A stretch of DNA of 64,000 nucleotides from an uncultured Pelagibacteraceae bacterium. Its GTDB lineage: Bacteria; Pseudomonadota; Alphaproteobacteria; Pelagibacterales; Pelagibacteraceae. Positions 1 to 8,099 of this stretch are shown here, piece by piece. The stretch covers positions 1 through 64,000 of the forward strand of contig CACNFS010000003.1 in the NCBI GenBank assembly GCA_902619835.1, read 5' to 3'. The notes below the pieces were generated by a model that saw nothing but the letters and a program-made list of their open reading frames with translations, ran no database searches and had not been told where the DNA came from. Both the position numbers and the translations under genes were made by a program. The stretch's first letter is position 1. The number at the start of each line of letters is the position of its first letter.

Positions 1-352
1 CAATCAAGCGAAAAAAATTGGCAAACTTTTTAGAGAAAAAAAAGTTAAAATTGATCAAGTTTTATCAAGCCAGTGGTGTAGATGCAAAGATACCGCAAAA
101 TATGCTTTTGGTAATTTTAAAGAATTTTCCGCGTTAAATTCTACTTATACTCCACCATACGACCAAAATGAAAAAAAACAGATTAAGGACTTAAAAAAAT
201 ATGTAAATAATTGGAATGGTAAAGGGGGAAATCTAGTTTTAGTTACGCATTATGTAATTATCTTGGCAATAACCGGAGAGACAACACGATCTGGTGAACT
301 AGTCATAACTGATAAAAATTTTAAAGTTTTATCTACAATTAATACTTTTTAA
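1..352 (+). CDS. Histidine phosphatase family protein (3' part only)
   Basis: The reading frame is open from the window edge (first full codon at base 2) and stops at 350-352, so only about 116 C-terminal codons are present. A segment reading SSQWCRCKDTA matches the family's S-x-x-x-R-x-x-x-T-A motif, and LVTHYVIILAITG matches the second-histidine motif (T-H). These proteins remove phosphate through a phosphohistidine intermediate. The N-terminal catalytic RHG motif lies outside the window, so substrate and exact subfamily (SixA-like or phosphoglycerate-mutase-like) cannot be decided. The stop overlaps the end of the convergent downstream gene. Confidence 0.7.
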   Translation, partial: NQAKKIGKLFREKKVKIDQVLSSQWCRCKDTAKYAFGNFKEFSALNSTYTPPYDQNEKKQIKDLKKYVNNWNGKGGNLVLVTHYVIILAITGETTRSGELVITDKNFKVLSTINTF

Positions 353-693
353 AAAAATAAAAAATATCCAACTGTTATTAAAATTAAATATTCAATAAAT
401 GTTTTAATTTTTAAAAGAGTGTTCTTATCCTGAAATTTATTATTGATGAATAAAGTTAATCGAGAAAAAGCCAAGTGAACCAAAATAATACTCAAAGCTA
501 TACCAAGTAAAGCATGGTAAAAGCTAAAATTTTTAAGGCCATAAAAGCAAGCTGCGATAAAAGTGAACCAGGATATATTAGTTACAAATAAAGTTATTAA
601 AATACCTGATCCTTTTTTAAAAATACTCTGAGACTTAATAAATGTATATGACCACAAAAGAGTGAATAAAAAACCTGCGTATTTAATTATCAT
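349..693 (-). CDS. Small integral membrane protein of unknown function
   Basis: A 114-residue protein with about four hydrophobic segments (roughly residues 4-20, 30-50, 58-78 and 97-114) and short basic loops, so an inner-membrane protein. I recognise no family motif. It converges on the histidine phosphatase gene with a 4-base overlap of the stops and lies back to back with ccdA, 50 bases away. The ATG is the first in frame. Function is unknown; the call rests on length, composition and fit between neighbours. Confidence 0.6.
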   Translation of the reverse strand: MIIKYAGFLFTLLWSYTFIKSQSIFKKGSGILITLFVTNISWFTFIAACFYGLKNFSFYHALLGIALSIILVHLAFSRLTLFINNKFQDKNTLLKIKTFIEYLILITVGYFLFF

Positions 694-743
694 GAGCCAA
701 TATTGTAATTGCGGTAAAGTTCAAAGGCAAATATAAAAGTAAT

Positions 744-1460
744 ATGATCATTAAACTTGTGTTTGCTTTTGGGGCTGGATTTATAAGTTTTCTCACCCCT
801 TGTGTACTTCCAATTATCCCGGGTTATATTTCATATATTACTGGAAAAGATTTAGGAGAAATAGATAAAGACAAATCAATAGTTTTGACTAAAACTATTC
901 TTTTTTCACTTGGTTTCTCATTTGTTTTTATAACACTTGGAGCGGCTGCCTCTGCATTAGGAAACGTACTTCTTTTCTTTTCGAGTGAGTTAAGGATAGT
1001 CGCAGGATTAATAATTATTATTTTTTCATTACAAATGTTAGGTTTTTTAAATTTTTCTTTTTTAAATACTGAAAAAAGAATTCAGACTAATTCAAATTAC
1101 AAAGACAATTATGCATTTCCTTTTATAGTTGGCGCGGCTTTTGCATTTGGCTGGACACCATGTATTGGTCCAGTTTTAGGGTCTATAATTGCTTTATCTG
1201 CTACAGAAGCTACAATTAGTAAAGGAATTTTATTATTATCATTTTATTCTTTAGGTTTAGCTATCCCATTTATATTATCCGGGTATTACATGAGTAGATT
1301 TTTAAATACTAAAAAAGGTTTTGGAAAATATTATGGGACTATTACAAAATCTGGCGGAGCTATTCTTTTAATAACTGGCATCTTGATTACTACAAATTAT
1401 ATTCAAGTTATAAGTTATTATATTTTGACGACCTTTCCAATTCTCGCTAAGGTTGGTTAA
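744..1460 (+). CDS. ccdA: Cytochrome c biogenesis / thiol-disulfide transporter CcdA
   Basis: A 238-residue protein of the CcdA/DsbD transmembrane family, which moves electrons from cytoplasmic thioredoxin across the inner membrane to periplasmic thiol proteins. Six hydrophobic segments are visible. The two redox cysteines sit in the expected motifs: TPCVLP near the N-terminus (C20) and the WTPCIGP repeat (C140). Length is typical. The TAA stop shares its last base with the ATG of the following kinase gene (TAATG), suggesting translational coupling. A glutaredoxin and an exported methionine sulfoxide reductase that could use such electrons lie within 1.5 kb, an association that is inferred. 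Confidence 0.92.
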   Translation: MIIKLVFAFGAGFISFLTPCVLPIIPGYISYITGKDLGEIDKDKSIVLTKTILFSLGFSFVFITLGAAASALGNVLLFFSSELRIVAGLIIIIFSLQMLGFLNFSFLNTEKRIQTNSNYKDNYAFPFIVGAAFAFGWTPCIGPVLGSIIALSATEATISKGILLLSFYSLGLAIPFILSGYYMSRFLNTKKGFGKYYGTITKSGGAILLITGILITTNYIQVISYYILTTFPILAKVG

Positions 1461-2363
1461 TGAGCGAAATAACAGTCTTAGGAATATTTGTTGCTGACAT
1501 CAGTTTTTCTGGACCTAAAATTCCATCAATAGGTGAAACTATTCTGGGAAAAAAATATAATGTGGGTCCAGGAGGAAAAGGTTGTAATCAAGCCATAGCA
1601 ATTGCAAGACTTGGTGGAAATACAAATTTTATAAGTAAAATTGGTAAGGACGCATACGGAGATTTAGCTCTTAAAACTCTTGAAAAAAATAAAATTTCTA
1701 CAGAAAATGTTATTCAAGATGGCAATCAACAAACTGGTGTAGCTGGAATTTTAGTTGATCAAAATACTGGAAAAAATGCAATAAATGTAATTGTAGGCGC
1801 CCCAAGTTCTTTAAAAATAAGTGAAATTGAAAAACAAATTAATTTAATAAAAAAAATCAAAAATTTTTTTAACTCAATTAGAAGTTCCAAAAGATGTTAT
1901 TTTACATTGTTTGAAAACTGCTAAAGAAAATGGATGTACTACAATTTTAAATCCTGCACCAGCATCTGAAATTTCAAATGAGTTTTATAATAATATCGAT
2001 TTTTTTACACCTAATGAAACCGAGGCTGAATTTTATACAGGCATAAAGATTACTAATGATCAAGAAGCAAAGCAGGCAGCAGATAAACTAATAAATCTAG
2101 GAATAAAAAAAGTAATAATTACTCTAGGAGAAAAAGGTTTATTTTATTCTGATGGAAAAGAGGAAATTTATTTAAAAGCTAGTGCAGTAAAAGCCATTGA
2201 CACTACTGGAGCAGGAGATGCTTTTAATGGAAGTTTAGCTTTCAGTTTATTGAAAGAAAAACCTATTAAAGATTGTTTAGAGTTTGCAAATAAAGTTGCT
2301 GGAATATCTACAACTAAACTTGGAGCAGGGGATGCAATGCCTTTTATTCAAGATATTAAATAA
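1460..2363 (+). pseudogene. rbsK: Ribokinase (PfkB family), interrupted by a single-base frameshift
   Basis: Two abutting frames together make a normal-length (about 300 residues) sugar kinase. The first part carries the substrate-binding GGKGCNQA motif. The second part, from about 1865, carries NPAPA, TPNETE and the catalytic TTGAGDAFNGSLA motif with the general-base Asp. The frame changes in the A-rich stretch 1849-1863. Removing one A from the A8 run at 1849-1856 gives a continuous family-like reading (KKSKIFLTQLEVPKD). Ribokinase phosphorylates ribose at O5. The lesion is either a real frameshift (pseudogene or slippage) or a homopolymer sequencing error; everything downstream is intact, which favours a recent or artefactual event. 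Confidence 0.85.
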
Positions 2364-2365
2364 TT

Positions 2366-2818
2366 TTATTCAGGCTTAAAAATTAAACAAAGACCATTAT
2401 TACAAAATCTTTTACCACTTTTTGTTGGTCCATCGTTAAACACATGTCCATGATGCGCGCCGCATTTAGCACAATGATATTCGGTTCTTTTCATTCCAAA
2501 TTTATAATCTATCTTAGTTTTAAATGCTCCAGGTAAAGCCTCTGAAAATGATGGCCAACCAGTGCCACTGTCGAATTTACTAGTAGAAGCAAAAAGTTTA
2601 TTTCCACAATTAGCGCAATGATAAAAACCCTTTCTACTTTCTCTAAGTAAATCGCTAGAAAAGGGTCTTTCAGTACCCTCGTTAAACATTATTTCTTTTT
2701 GTTTTTTTGTAAGGTTCTTATTGATAATTTTTTTTGTATTAGCAAATAGTGAGTTTAAAGGAAGAATGAAAGAAGATAAAATTGTTAAGCTTAAATATTT
2801 TAAAAAATTTCTCCTCAT
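2366..2818 (-). CDS. msrB: Peptide-methionine (R)-S-oxide reductase MsrB, Tat-exported form
   Basis: Reduces the R isomer of methionine sulfoxide in proteins. The SelR domain spans roughly residues 37-149: zinc cysteines C68, C71, C116 and C119, and a catalytic Cys in GKRFCNN (C139). An N-terminal extension begins MRRNFLK followed by a hydrophobic stretch ending near ANTKK, which fits a twin-arginine signal peptide, so the enzyme probably works in the periplasm. The start overlaps the stop of grxC by 4 bases (ATGA), making a grxC-msrB operon. An additional Cys (C144) follows the catalytic loop. A Sec-type msrA lies elsewhere in the window. Confidence 0.93.
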   Translation of the reverse strand: MRRNFLKYLSLTILSSFILPLNSLFANTKKIINKNLTKKQKEIMFNEGTERPFSSDLLRESRKGFYHCANCGNKLFASTSKFDSGTGWPSFSEALPGAFKTKIDYKFGMKRTEYHCAKCGAHHGHVFNDGPTKSGKRFCNNGLCLIFKPE

Positions 2819-3075
2819 TTTCCATCTATTATTTTATCTAATTCGCCATTTCTATTGGCTTCTTGAAGTTTGTCATTACCACCAATGTAATGATCGCCGA
2901 TAAAAATTTGAGGAATAGTTCTTGCGCCATTGGTTCTTTGTAACATTTCTTTAGCGTTAGCTGGATCTGCCCAAATATCAATTTCTTCAATTACAACATT
3001 TTTTGTTTTTAATAACGCTTTGGCTGCTGCACAAAATGAGCAAGGATTGCCAGTGTACATTGTGACTTTTTTCAT
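2815..3075 (-). CDS. grxC: Glutaredoxin 3
   Basis: An 86-residue dithiol glutaredoxin with the thioredoxin fold. The active site is C12-S-F-C15 (GNPCSFCAAAK), the cis-proline segment is ARTIPQIFIG, and the GSH-binding GGNDKL stretch follows. It reduces disulfides and mixed disulfides with glutathione in the cytoplasm. The CSFC centre differs from the more usual CPYC. It is transcribed with msrB (4-base overlap) and sits 2 bases downstream of the TIGR03643-type gene on the same strand. Confidence 0.93.
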   Translation of the reverse strand: MKKVTMYTGNPCSFCAAAKALLKTKNVVIEEIDIWADPANAKEMLQRTNGARTIPQIFIGDHYIGGNDKLQEANRNGELDKIIDGK

Positions 3076-3077
3076 GA

Positions 3078-3374
3078 TTAATATATATCAGTTAATTTAA
3101 TTTTTTCTCTAAGTTTTTTCCTACCTAATTGAAACTTTTTTCTGTGCTTAATGCTGGTATTGTGCACTCTTTTTCTCCACAAACGGAAGGAACCTGGTTT
3201 TAAATTTTTTCTCATTATCTTAATAACTTGAGACTCATTTTTTCCAGTTTTTTCTTTTATCTCTTCAAAAGTAATCCTATCGGCCCATGCAGCCCAAATA
3301 ATCCAATTATCATCCTTTTCCTTTGGCTCAGGGTTTTTAACTTTTGTTTGAGGGATAAAACTTTTCTTCTTCAT
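3078..3374 (-). CDS. TIGR03643 / DUF2805 family basic protein
   Basis: A 98-residue, lysine/arginine-rich protein. The central pattern WAAWADRITFEEIKEKTG followed by KIMRKNLKPGSFRLWRKRV is the conserved core of the TIGR03643 (DUF2805) family, which has no established function. The first half resembles a helix-turn-helix, so nucleic-acid binding is possible but inferred. It heads a tight three-gene run (this gene, grxC, msrB), separated from grxC by 2 bases. Confidence 0.8.
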   Translation of the reverse strand: MKKKSFIPQTKVKNPEPKEKDDNWIIWAAWADRITFEEIKEKTGKNESQVIKIMRKNLKPGSFRLWRKRVHNTSIKHRKKFQLGRKKLREKIKLTDIY

Positions 3375-3399
3375 AAACTTATATATAGTGATTAATAAA

Positions 3400-4014
3400 A
3401 TGTTTCCAACAGACTATATAATATTTTTACAAATCATTTTATTTTTATTTATTTCACCAGGCCCTCCTAGAGTTGTAATAGTTTCACACACATTAAATTA
3501 TGGATTAAATAGATCTGTTTGGACTGCTTTGGGAGATATATCTGCAAATACTATCCAAGCTATTTTAGTAGTTTTTTTAATTGGTTCTTTTTTAAGCGAT
3601 AACCCACAAGTCCTTTCCTATTTAAAATGGGCAGGGATATTTTATATAATTTATTTAGCCTATGACACCTTTACTTCAAAAATTCGAAGTTTTAATTCTA
3701 AAAATCAAAATTTAAAATCACCACTATCATTTTATAAAGATGGATTATTAGTTGCTGGCTTAAGTCCTAAAGCTCTTTTGTTTTTTGGAACAATTTTTCC
3801 TACTTTTATTAATTTCGGATCAAACATTATTTCACAGTTTTTAATATTATTAATTACATACGTAGTTTTAGATTTTTTAACGTTAATGATTTATGGATTA
3901 GCAGCTGAAAAAATTTCTGTATGGTTGAAAAGCAAACCAAAGCTATTAAATACAATTTCTGCGTGTGTTCTTATAATTTTAGCAGTTTACATTGCTGCGA
4001 CACAGAATTTTTAA
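3400..4014 (+). CDS. LysE/RhtB family amino-acid exporter
   Basis: About 204 residues with six hydrophobic segments. The N-terminal ISPGPPRVVIVSHTLNYG segment is the LysE family's conserved PGP-containing first loop. These proteins export amino acids or similar small metabolites. I chose ATG at 3400 rather than an in-frame GTG at 3388, because the family normally begins a few residues before the first helix and the GTG lies among overlapping upstream signals. Divergent from the TIGR03643-type gene. Substrate unknown. Confidence 0.88.
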   Translation: MFPTDYIIFLQIILFLFISPGPPRVVIVSHTLNYGLNRSVWTALGDISANTIQAILVVFLIGSFLSDNPQVLSYLKWAGIFYIIYLAYDTFTSKIRSFNSKNQNLKSPLSFYKDGLLVAGLSPKALLFFGTIFPTFINFGSNIISQFLILLITYVVLDFLTLMIYGLAAEKISVWLKSKPKLLNTISACVLIILAVYIAATQNF

Positions 4015-4027
4015 TCAATTCTAACTG

Positions 4028-4098
4028 TTGTCAAAATCTCTATTTCTTGTTTTAATTATTTAATTTTAATTAATTAATTAATAACAAGAAGGGAAATA
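4028..4098 (+). promoter_or_regulatory. Promoter and leader of the first Liv binding-protein gene
   Basis: A -35 TTGTCA (4028-4033), a 17-base spacer and -10 TTTAAT (4051-4056) put transcription start near 4063. The leader then holds a TTAATTAATTAAT repeat (about 4069-4082) and a ribosome site AGAAGGGAAATA directly before the ATG. The same arrangement precedes the tctC and second livK genes. Read by eye; start sites are not measured. Confidence 0.55.
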
Positions 4099-5340
4099 AT
4101 GAATAAAATAGCAAAACTATTTGTTACATTTATTTCAGCAATAACTTTAGCACTTGTTTCTTTTACTTCTTCTTTTGCAAAAGTAGAAGGTGAATACATT
4201 GTGTTAGGTTCTGCAATATCTCTTACAGGTAAATACTCTTCAAATGGTGTTCATACTCAAAATGGTTATAACATGGCCGTTGACAGAATTAACAAAATGG
4301 GTGGAGTAGAAGTACAAGGTAAGAAATATAAGTTTGAGATCATTTATTATGATGATGAGTCAAACCCAAAAAGAGCCGCTCAGTTAGCTGAAAGACTAAT
4401 TAAACAAGATGGCGTTCATTATATGCTTGGACCATACAGTTCAGGTTTAACGAAAGCCATTGCACCAGTAACCGAGAAATATAAAATTCCTATGGTTGAA
4501 GCGAATGGTGCATCTAGATCTTTATTTACTAAAGGATACAAATATTTGTTCGCGGTGTTATCACCAGCTAACCAATACCTTGAAGTAGCTATCGATTTAG
4601 CGGTAGAAAAAAACGGTGGTAAAGGAGTAAAAATTGCTCAAGCATTTGAACAAGATGCTTTCTCACAAGACGTGAGACTTGGTATTTTAGATGCAGCGAA
4701 AAGAACTGGATCTGAGATCATCATCGATGACAAACTACCAAAAGAACTTAACGATATGGCAGCTACATTGGCTAAAGTAAAAGCTGTTAAGCCAGATGTA
4801 CTTGTTGTATCAGGTCACACAAAAGGCGCATTAACTGCAATCAGACAAATTTCTGAAATGAAAGTTGATGTTCCTATGTTAGCGATGACACACTGTGATG
4901 CTGCAAAACTTTCTAAACAACACGGAAAGAAATCAGAATTCGCATTGTGTGCTTCTCAGTGGCATAAAAATTTATCTTACAAAGATAAATTCTTTGGCTC
5001 TGGTAAGAAATACGCTAAAGACTTCCAAAAAGAATTTGGATATGACCCGCCATATCAATCAGCAGAGTCTTCTGCAGCATTGCTAGTGTTTAAAGATGCG
5101 TTCGAAAGAGCAAATTCTTTTGACAGAGATGCAGTTAGAGATGCGCTAGTTGATACTGAAATGCAAACTTTCTATGGAAACATTAAATTTGGACCTGGTG
5201 GCCAAAACGTTGCCAAGCCAATGATCTTGTTCCAAGTAAGATGTAAAGGCGATGATTGTGAGAATAGAGTAGTAGCTCCTACAAAATGGGCTTCTGATAA
5301 ATTCTATCATCCAATCCCGAAATGGTCTGAAAGAAGCTAA
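4099..5340 (+). CDS. ABC transporter periplasmic binding protein, branched-chain amino-acid/amide type
   Basis: A 413-residue type-I periplasmic binding protein. A Sec signal peptide covers residues 1-27 (cut near SSFA-KVEG). The mature start VLGSAISLTGKYSSNG is the usual ligand-binding opening of the Leu/amide/urea-type family, with MLGPYSSGLTKAIAPVTEK in the second conserved segment. It lies directly upstream of a complete livHMGF set with a terminator in between. It diverges from the canonical LivK farther along the window, and the ligand cannot be named from sequence; branched-chain amino acids, amides or polyamine-like compounds are all possible. Confidence 0.88.
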   Translation: MNKIAKLFVTFISAITLALVSFTSSFAKVEGEYIVLGSAISLTGKYSSNGVHTQNGYNMAVDRINKMGGVEVQGKKYKFEIIYYDDESNPKRAAQLAERLIKQDGVHYMLGPYSSGLTKAIAPVTEKYKIPMVEANGASRSLFTKGYKYLFAVLSPANQYLEVAIDLAVEKNGGKGVKIAQAFEQDAFSQDVRLGILDAAKRTGSEIIIDDKLPKELNDMAATLAKVKAVKPDVLVVSGHTKGALTAIRQISEMKVDVPMLAMTHCDAAKLSKQHGKKSEFALCASQWHKNLSYKDKFFGSGKKYAKDFQKEFGYDPPYQSAESSAALLVFKDAFERANSFDRDAVRDALVDTEMQTFYGNIKFGPGGQNVAKPMILFQVRCKGDDCENRVVAPTKWASDKFYHPIPKWSERS

Positions 5341-5358
5341 TAACTTCTGAATAATTTG

Positions 5359-5391
5359 AAAAGCCCCTAGTTTTCTAGGGGCTTTTCTTTT
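5359..5391 (+). terminator. Intrinsic terminator between binding protein and permease genes
   Basis: A perfect 12-bp stem AAAAGCCCCTAG / CTAGGGGCTTTT with a TTTT loop, followed by a T-rich tract. It sits 18 bases after the binding-protein stop and 19 before livH, so it probably trims most transcripts and leaves the binding protein in excess over the membrane parts. Confidence 0.85.
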
Positions 5392-5409
5392 ATAAGTTTT
5401 TAAAATTTT

Positions 5410-6303
5410 ATGGACTTTCTTATTTTTAAAGCTCCAATGTTAATGATCCAAGCCTCTTTGGACGGAATTCTTTTAGGAATTTTATTTGCACTAATTGCTT
5501 ATGGCATGGCTCTTCAATGGGGCGTGATGAACATAATCAATATTGCACAAGGTGATTTAGTAATTCTCGGAGGATATATAGCATACACTATTTATCTTTG
5601 GGGAATTCATCCTGCATGGGGAGTTATTATTTCTCCAATTATAATGTTTTTTGTTGGATGGGTACTCTACAAGTTAGTAATCAATAAAGTTGTGGACCGA
5701 GATTTATTTATTTCTATTTTAGCCACTTTTGGTATTGCAATTGTATTTCAGCAACTAATGAATTTTATTTTCGGTGCAGACGTGGTTGTGGCACAATCTG
5801 AATATGGAACAACAATGTTATTTGATAATTCAGTAACTCTGCCAAATTCAAAAATATTCTCTGCTTTTATAAGCGTTTTATATGCAATAGCTCTAGTTAT
5901 TTACATGAGAAAATCTAAACTTGGAAGAGCTATAAGAGCTACAGCACAAAATGCTAGAGCTGCAAAAATTTTAGGTGTAGATACAGAAAAAGTTTATGCT
6001 GCAACTTTTGGAATAAACGCTGCCTTATGCGGAATTGCAGGAGCTTTAATTTCAATAACTCTAACACTTCACCCTTATGTAGGACTTCCATATACAGTAA
6101 GATCCTTCATGATAGTTATCGTTGCAGGTCTTGGAAATTTACCCGCGGTAGCAGTTTCGGGGATGGGGTTAGGTCTTTTCGAAGAATTTGCTGATTATAT
6201 TTTAGGAACAGAATTTAGAATAGGAGCAGTATTTTTACTCTTAGTTTTAATATTAGTTTACAGAAGATTTAAACTTTCGAAAAAAAGGGAGTATTTAAAA
6301 TAA
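5410..6303 (+). CDS. livH: Branched-chain-type ABC transporter permease LivH (system 1)
   Basis: A 297-residue inner-membrane permease with about eight hydrophobic segments. Family signatures are visible: YGMALQWGVMNIINIAQGD near the N-terminus and the cytoplasmic coupling segment RAIRATAQNARAAKILGVD. It pairs with LivM to form the translocation channel. The ATG starts 19 bases after the terminator, without a strong ribosome site. Its stop is followed directly by the livM ATG. Confidence 0.92.
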   Translation: MDFLIFKAPMLMIQASLDGILLGILFALIAYGMALQWGVMNIINIAQGDLVILGGYIAYTIYLWGIHPAWGVIISPIIMFFVGWVLYKLVINKVVDRDLFISILATFGIAIVFQQLMNFIFGADVVVAQSEYGTTMLFDNSVTLPNSKIFSAFISVLYAIALVIYMRKSKLGRAIRATAQNARAAKILGVDTEKVYAATFGINAALCGIAGALISITLTLHPYVGLPYTVRSFMIVIVAGLGNLPAVAVSGMGLGLFEEFADYILGTEFRIGAVFLLLVLILVYRRFKLSKKREYLK

Positions 6304-7368
6304 ATGGAAAAAGTAAAACAAAAGGATTTAATTTTATACTCAGGTCTAATTATTTTAGGTTTAGCTGCACCATATTTATTTTCTGCTTTTAAAGTTCAGC
6401 TTACATATCTTTGCGTCTTGATTGTTCTAGCAATGACTTGGAATTTACAAGGTGGAGAGATGGGCTACAATACCTTTGGAAATATTCTTTTCTATGGTTT
6501 AGGAATGTATTTAACTGCCTCGGTTCAAGTGGGAATGTTTTTTCCGTTAGCTGAGTGGACTGAAAGTGGTGGAGAAAAAACATTTGTTCATACTACTGCA
6601 CAATATTTTCAAGGAATAGGTGTCGGATTATTAGTTTCAGCAATTGTTCCTGCTGTTATTGCCGGTGCTATAGGTTATGCTATTTTAGGTTTGAGAGGTC
6701 ATTACTTTGCAATTTGCACTTTAGGTTTAGGTATCGCGGCAGGTGAAATTGCCGGCGGAATAGAAATAATTGGAGCTGGCCAAGGTTTCACCACACCACC
6801 TTTCCCTGCTGAAATAGTTGACACAGAAGCTAGAGGAAAGTTTTTCTACTTTTTAAGTTTTGCATTATTAATCGGAACATTTGTTTTTGTTAAATATATT
6901 TACGGCTCTAGATTTAGATTAATTTTAAACGCAATTAGAGATAATGAGGATAAAGCGGAAGCCATGGGTATTCAAACTATGAAATATAAAATTGTAGGCT
7001 GGATGTGTTCAGCATTTTTCTGTGGTCTTGCTGGCGGAATTATGGGTGGACTAATTGGATACATAGATTCAACTGATGTTGCGTTTGATGGAAGAGAAAT
7101 GGGAGTATTTATGGTTCTTATGGCAATTCTTGGTGGTAAAGGAACTTTGTGGGGACCAGTAATTGGCGCAACATTATTCCATTTTTTTAAAGAAGGTCTT
7201 TGGACATTAATACTAGGCTGGCAGTATGTTGCGTTAGGAGTTTTAATCGTTGTAATCGTAGTCTACTTCCCAGAAGGATTAATGGGTTGGCTGAGAGAAA
7301 AATATCCTGAAAGATTTGGTGAAGTGATTGATGATAAAGATCGAAAAGCACAGGTAGAACTTAAATGA
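6304..7368 (+). CDS. livM: Branched-chain-type ABC transporter permease LivM (system 1)
   Basis: A 354-residue permease with about ten hydrophobic segments. It contains the family's AMTWNLQGGEMGYNTFGNILF segment and the coupling loop LILNAIRDNEDKAEAMGI. It lacks the long N-terminal extension seen in the second LivM of this window. It starts at the base after the livH stop and its own stop overlaps livG in ATGA, so H, M and G are translationally coupled. Confidence 0.92.
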   Translation: MEKVKQKDLILYSGLIILGLAAPYLFSAFKVQLTYLCVLIVLAMTWNLQGGEMGYNTFGNILFYGLGMYLTASVQVGMFFPLAEWTESGGEKTFVHTTAQYFQGIGVGLLVSAIVPAVIAGAIGYAILGLRGHYFAICTLGLGIAAGEIAGGIEIIGAGQGFTTPPFPAEIVDTEARGKFFYFLSFALLIGTFVFVKYIYGSRFRLILNAIRDNEDKAEAMGIQTMKYKIVGWMCSAFFCGLAGGIMGGLIGYIDSTDVAFDGREMGVFMVLMAILGGKGTLWGPVIGATLFHFFKEGLWTLILGWQYVALGVLIVVIVVYFPEGLMGWLREKYPERFGEVIDDKDRKAQVELK

Positions 7369-8099
7369 GTATTTTAGAAGTCAAAAATGTGAGCAAATCC
7401 TTTGGCGGCGTACAAGCAAATGTAGATATATCAGTTTCTGTAGAGCAGGGATCAATTGTTGGTTTAATAGGACCTAATGGTTCAGGCAAAACTACTTTAT
7501 TTAATTCTATTGTTGGGACTCATCCAATTGATAAAGGTTCTATTGTTTTCAATAATACAGAGGTATCAGAGATGCCTGTACCGGCAGTTGCTAAATTAGG
7601 TTTGTTAAGAACCTTTCAACAAACAAGAATTTACTCAAAACTTAATTGCGTGGAAAATATGCTGATAAGTCATAAAGCTAGTGATTCCGGATTTATTTTT
7701 GCAAAAGTACCTGCAGAACTTACTGAGAAAGCAGAAAATCTTTTAAACTTTGTTGGTCTTTACCAAAAAAGAAATTTGAGAGCAGGGGATCTATCATTCG
7801 GGCAGCAAAAATTACTAGAGTTAGCAATGGCTTTAATGAACGAACCTAAGATGCTTTTACTTGATGAGCCTACAGCTGGAATTAATCCAACTTTAATTAA
7901 TGGAATTATAGATAGACTGATCAAAATAAATAAAGATTATGGAATTACGTTGTTAGTTATAGAACACAATATGAAAGTAATTATGAGTCTAGCACAAAGA
8001 ATTTTCTGTTTAGCGCACGGCAAAATGCTAGCGGAAGGATCACCAGATCAAATTAAAAACGATAAGCGTGTTGTTGATGCTTATTTAGGAGCTCAGTAA
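7365..8099 (+). CDS. livG: Branched-chain-type ABC transporter ATPase LivG (system 1)
   Basis: A 244-residue ATP-binding subunit. Walker A is GPNGSGKTT (Lys42), the signature motif is the degenerate LSFGQQKLLELAMAL, Walker B is MLLLDEPTAGI, and the switch His is in VIEHNM. It hydrolyses ATP at the cytoplasmic face of the LivHM channel. Overlaps livM (ATGA) and livF (TAATG). Confidence 0.93.
   Translation: MSILEVKNVSKSFGGVQANVDISVSVEQGSIVGLIGPNGSGKTTLFNSIVGTHPIDKGSIVFNNTEVSEMPVPAVAKLGLLRTFQQTRIYSKLNCVENMLISHKASDSGFIFAKVPAELTEKAENLLNFVGLYQKRNLRAGDLSFGQQKLLELAMALMNEPKMLLLDEPTAGINPTLINGIIDRLIKINKDYGITLLVIEHNMKVIMSLAQRIFCLAHGKMLAEGSPDQIKNDKRVVDAYLGAQ

Noticed and set aside
4069-4082. TTAATTAATTAAT repeats as mobile-element ends or attachment sites
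   Set aside because: They occur only as leader elements at fixed distance before start codons, with no transposase or integrase and no flanking duplications.
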